Source: Nioella sp964229645 (GTDB lineage: Bacteria; Pseudomonadota; Alphaproteobacteria; Rhodobacterales; Rhodobacteraceae). Taken from it: DNA of 8,322 nt. The position numbers and the translations under genes were made by a program. The notes below the pieces were generated by a model. That model did not search any database. It saw nothing but the letters and a program-made list of their open reading frames with translations, and had not been told where the DNA came from. This document shows, in pieces, positions 6,337 through 8,322 of this stretch. Position 1 is the first letter of the stretch. Every line of letters begins with the position of its first letter. Location of the stretch: assembly GCF_964229645.1 (NCBI RefSeq), contig NZ_CAXREX010000279.1, positions 1 to 8,322 of the forward strand. Direction: 5' to 3'.

Positions 6337-6618
6337 TCAAGCGCATGGGGGTTCTCCTCGATATAGCAGAATGCTTGTGTGCCGCGCTGCGGAAAAGAGC
6401 TCGGCTTCGGTGCCGGCAGCGGCGAGCTGGTCCCCGGCGGCGCGGGTGGCGATGTATAGCCGCCAGGCGGCGCGTTCGACCGCATCCTTCGCCGCCTCGG
6501 AATGCCGCGCCATCGCGTCGCAGATCTCGGCCGTCAGCGCCTCGAGTCGAGCGTCGTGCCACGCGACGGCGCCCCAGAGGCAACCGCGTTCGGCCAGGAT
6601 CAGAAGAAGCGGCGTCAG
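6337..6618 (-). pseudogene. Unassigned coding-like remnant, no start codon
   Basis: Read on the minus strand, this frame is open for 93 codons between a TGA at 6619-6621 and a TGA at 6337-6339. It has the composition of a real helical protein, including LTPLLLILAERGCLW, then LEALTAEICDAMARHSEAAK and VERAAWRLYIATRAAGDQLA. There is no plausible start at its beginning, and the first in-frame ATG is at 6513. A GGAGA followed by ATG (6346) then opens a 30-codon frame ending at 6254. Just upstream in another frame is MDRTQTILRIKIQALARVL, also protein-like, so the piece may be one gene broken by a frameshift at about 6620. I do not recognise the family. Given the debris around it, a phage or mobile-element origin is possible but not shown. 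Confidence 0.35.
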
Positions 6619-6763
6619 TCAGTACCCGCGCGAGGGCCTGTATTTTTATGCGCAGAATGGTTTGGGTCCGGTCCATGGGCCTCGTGACAGACTTGGTCCA
6701 GCACACCGAGCTTCTTTGGCCCGGCCCTCCATCGACTCGCGCATCGACGTCAAGGAGATCGGG

Positions 6764-7255
6764 ATGCGCTACTATACGGCTATTGTTCATCAGGAAGGCG
6801 ACAGCGCTTTCGGCCTCACCTTCCCGGATCTGACCGGAGGCTTTGCCTCGGCCGATGACTGGGATACGATCCCGGCCGCAGAAAACGAGGCGCTGGATTT
6901 GTGGTTCGAGAATATGCGCTCGGCCGCGCCCGCTTCGCTGTCCGAGGCCCGCGCGCAGCCCGAGGTCGCCGAAGCCTTGCGGGCGGGCGCGTAGCATTTG
7001 GCGGTGCCCTATATCCCTGCCGACACGGCGGTGCAGCGGGTCATTATCACGCTGGAGCGCGGGCTGTTGCACGCCATTGATGAAACTGCGAAGGCGCGGG
7101 GAATGAACCGCTCGTCCCTCCCCGCGTCTGCCGCGCGGCGCGAGCTGACCAGGGCAGTCGCCTCGGCCAACGCAGGAAGAAGAGAACCGCGGGGGATGTG
7201 GCCGACAACGGATGCTGTGTTGTGGGTCTGGCCCCATTTTCTTGATCGAGGGTAA
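6764..7255 (+). pseudogene. HicB-family antitoxin split by an in-frame amber stop; no hicA visible
   Basis: The first 76 codons give an N-terminal HicB domain (MRYYTAIVHQEGDSAFGLTF, then PDLTGGFASADDW and AAENEALDLWFENM). AAGGAG (6752-6757) lies 6 bases before the ATG. A TAG at 6992-6994 then interrupts the gene. The same frame continues with LAVPYIPADTAVQRVIITLE and IDETAKARGMNRSSLPASAA, the ribbon-helix-helix DNA-binding end of HicB. Relatives read straight through this point. Normal members of this type end near ARREL (7147), but here the frame runs to 7255 into unrelated sequence. The usual PDLPGCF motif reads PDLTGGF, another sign of drift. HicB neutralises the HicA mRNA-cleaving toxin and represses the operon, but I find no HicA-like frame on either side. 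Translation could restart at TTG 6998 to give a free DNA-binding half, though I consider decay more likely. Confidence 0.72.
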
Positions 7256-7407
7256 TCGTTGAACCGGAAATGACACAGTCCGAGCATATGCCAAGTGAAC
7301 GCAAGAGGTTCTGTTAACGTACTGGCACGGCTAGTAGTTACCAAAGAGCGTAGGGGTCTTCGTTCCATATGGTTAGGGTCAGGACTCGTTCTTGTATCAT
7401 AGCCAAG
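7256..7407. other. Junction sequence between hicB debris and phage-like debris
   Basis: About 150 bases with lower GC than the surroundings, for instance around 7300-7400, and no credible gene on either strand. The minus-strand frame crossing it merely continues the neighbouring fragment without family character. It may be the scar of an earlier insertion. I saw no clean inverted repeats or target duplication. Confidence 0.4.
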
Positions 7408-7772
7408 CCAAGACGACAGCAGCGACACCTGCACCCCTGCGGCAACACCCGGCCGCAATCGCGGTGTGACATTGACCTCCAGTGTTACACCCACCTCTGT
7501 TGCTATCGCCCCGATCCTCGGCTTGTGCAGGCCGTAGCGCGCCGGGTTGTTGCCATAGATCGCGCCCAGAAAATCGCCCGGGCTCAGAACATAGCTTTTG
7601 GGCAGTCCCGCGATACGGATCTCGCGCTGGCCCGGCAGGACCGACTGCGGCGAGGGCGTCGCTGCGTTCCCGAAAGCGGCCGCTGGTGACGGTTCAGATA
7701 GGTGAGCGATCAAGGCTCGATTGACTGCTCGGCTCGGCGCCGGGCTTCCTGGATCAACATTTGCCCGTCTGC
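7408..7772 (-). pseudogene. Fragment of a phage-structural-like protein, frameshifted and truncated
   Basis: On the minus strand two adjacent frames join into one protein-like segment. ADGQMLIQEARRRAEQSIEP (7713-7772) ends at a TGA. One frame over, LIAHLSEPSPAAAFGNAATP continues at 7713 and runs through GQREIRIAGLPKSYVLSPGD, FLGAIYGNNPARYGLHKP and EVNVTPRLRPGVAAGVQVS. Adding one T to the CCTTG at the joint would restore a continuous IEP-LIAH reading, so a single-base deletion explains the break. The segment resembles hypothetical phage tail or baseplate-region proteins of Rhodobacterales and Rhizobiales prophages as I remember them, where the strings LSPGDFL, YALH and RPGV recur. The large N-terminal part and the C-terminal end are absent. 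The phage origin is the less certain part, and the frame break is seen directly. Confidence 0.45.
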
Positions 7773-7815
7773 GCGGCGATCGTGACCGGCGGCTAGCGAA
7801 GGCTTCGGGTCAGAG

Positions 7816-8322
7816 CTACGCAGCGATCTCGGCCACGCGGGCGGCGTTGTCGGCGGCAAGGCTGCCATCGGCCATCCACAGGTTGTTCTCGAATCCCACG
7901 CGGGCACAACCGCCCCGGCGCAGGGCCTCGGCCAGACAGGCGGTTTCGGTCGGCCCGAAGGCGCAGAGAGCCCAGTCGCCGGTCACGCCCAGCGCGGACA
8001 GGCGGTCGAGAAACGGGTCCAGCATCGCGGGCTCCGAGTGCTGACCCTCGGTATAGCGCCCCAGAACGAAGAGCATCTGCAGATCGCCCGGAGGGATCGT
8101 CCCCGCCGCCTGTTCGCGCGCCAGAAGGTCAAGCTGATCGGCATCGTAAAGGATATGCTGCACTTCTGTACCGGCCTCGGTCAGCGCGTGATAGCAGGCG
8201 CGCGCGGCCTTGCGGTCGCCATCGGCCAGCATCTCGGTCAGCGCGATCGAGACACCCTCGGGCCGGATGTCGCGCAAGAGCGCGCGCTGCGCGGCGGGGT
8301 CGTAGCGGCCCGCGGCCTCGGT
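7816..8322 (-). CDS. Beta-keto acid cleavage enzyme (BKACE, DUF849 family), C-terminal part; 5' end outside window
   Basis: The last 168 codons are present and the frame is open to the window edge, so the start lies beyond 8322. The sequence runs through RPEGVSIALTEML, TEVQHILYDADQLDLLAREQ, LQMLFVLGRY, LGVTGDWALCAFGPTETACL and RVGFENNLWMADGSLAADNA before ending in TAG. The VGFENN string near the end, followed by DNAARVAEIA, is the typical close of DUF849 proteins, where the Glu takes part in the active site. These metal-dependent TIM-barrel enzymes condense a beta-keto acid with acetyl-CoA and release acetoacetate or a related product plus a new CoA ester. The founding member is 3-keto-5-aminohexanoate cleavage enzyme of lysine fermentation. 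The zinc-binding His-x-His lies outside the window. It converges on the debris region and is not part of the transporter operon. Confidence 0.82.
   Translation of the reverse strand, partial: TEAAGRYDPAAQRALLRDIRPEGVSIALTEMLADGDRKAARACYHALTEAGTEVQHILYDADQLDLLAREQAAGTIPPGDLQMLFVLGRYTEGQHSEPAMLDPFLDRLSALGVTGDWALCAFGPTETACLAEALRRGGCARVGFENNLWMADGSLAADNAARVAEIAA

Noticed and set aside
7150..7300. End of an insertion sequence on the minus strand near the hicB tail
   Set aside because: The sequence feels foreign to hicB, but I could not see terminal inverted repeats, a target duplication or a transposase motif in any frame.

Overview
The window looks like chromosomal DNA from a GC-rich alphaproteobacterium, most likely of the Rhodobacterales (Rhodobacter/Paracoccus-like). 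This rests on codon usage, an SSB with a long Gly-rich tail ending in DEIPF, and the mix of families present (DUF849/BKACE, HicB, a TrpX-type importer). The genus cannot be fixed from the sequence alone.

Layout. (1) 1-382 is housekeeping sequence: the end of ssb, its intrinsic terminator, then a promoter and a complete tRNA-Gly(CCC) with encoded CCA. (2) 383-1333 is mostly non-coding. It holds one small exported protein on the minus strand (677-958) and an imperfect hairpin (1178-1238). (3) 1334-6257 is a compact plus-strand operon. It starts with a -35-like TTGACA and a perfect TACTACG-N4-CGTAGTA palindrome. It encodes a periplasmic binding protein, an ABC ATPase, an ABC permease, an aspartate-dehydrogenase-family oxidoreductase, a kynurenine-formamidase-like alpha/beta hydrolase and a MarR-type regulator. 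Most joints are overlaps or short gaps (14-nt overlap, 10-nt gap, 29-nt gap, two ATGA overlaps). (4) 6258-7815 is a pocket of gene debris: an unassigned coding-like remnant, a hicB antitoxin split by an amber stop with no hicA visible, and a frameshifted fragment resembling a phage structural protein. (5) 7816-8322 is the C-terminal part of a DUF849/beta-keto-acid cleavage enzyme on the minus strand, running off the window.

How the operon may work. The three ABC genes form a complete importer of the TrpXYZ-like class (substrate-binding family PF04392). The dehydrogenase and hydrolase would act on the imported, probably amino-acid- or amide-like, compound, and the MarR protein would control the promoter through the palindrome. 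Two features are unusual. The dehydrogenase has Ala where aspartate dehydrogenases have their catalytic His, so its substrate or chemistry is probably different. The hydrolase is split between two reading frames by what looks like an internal deletion, so the pathway may be broken in this strain. I found no CRISPR array, intact insertion sequence, rRNA or replication origin.
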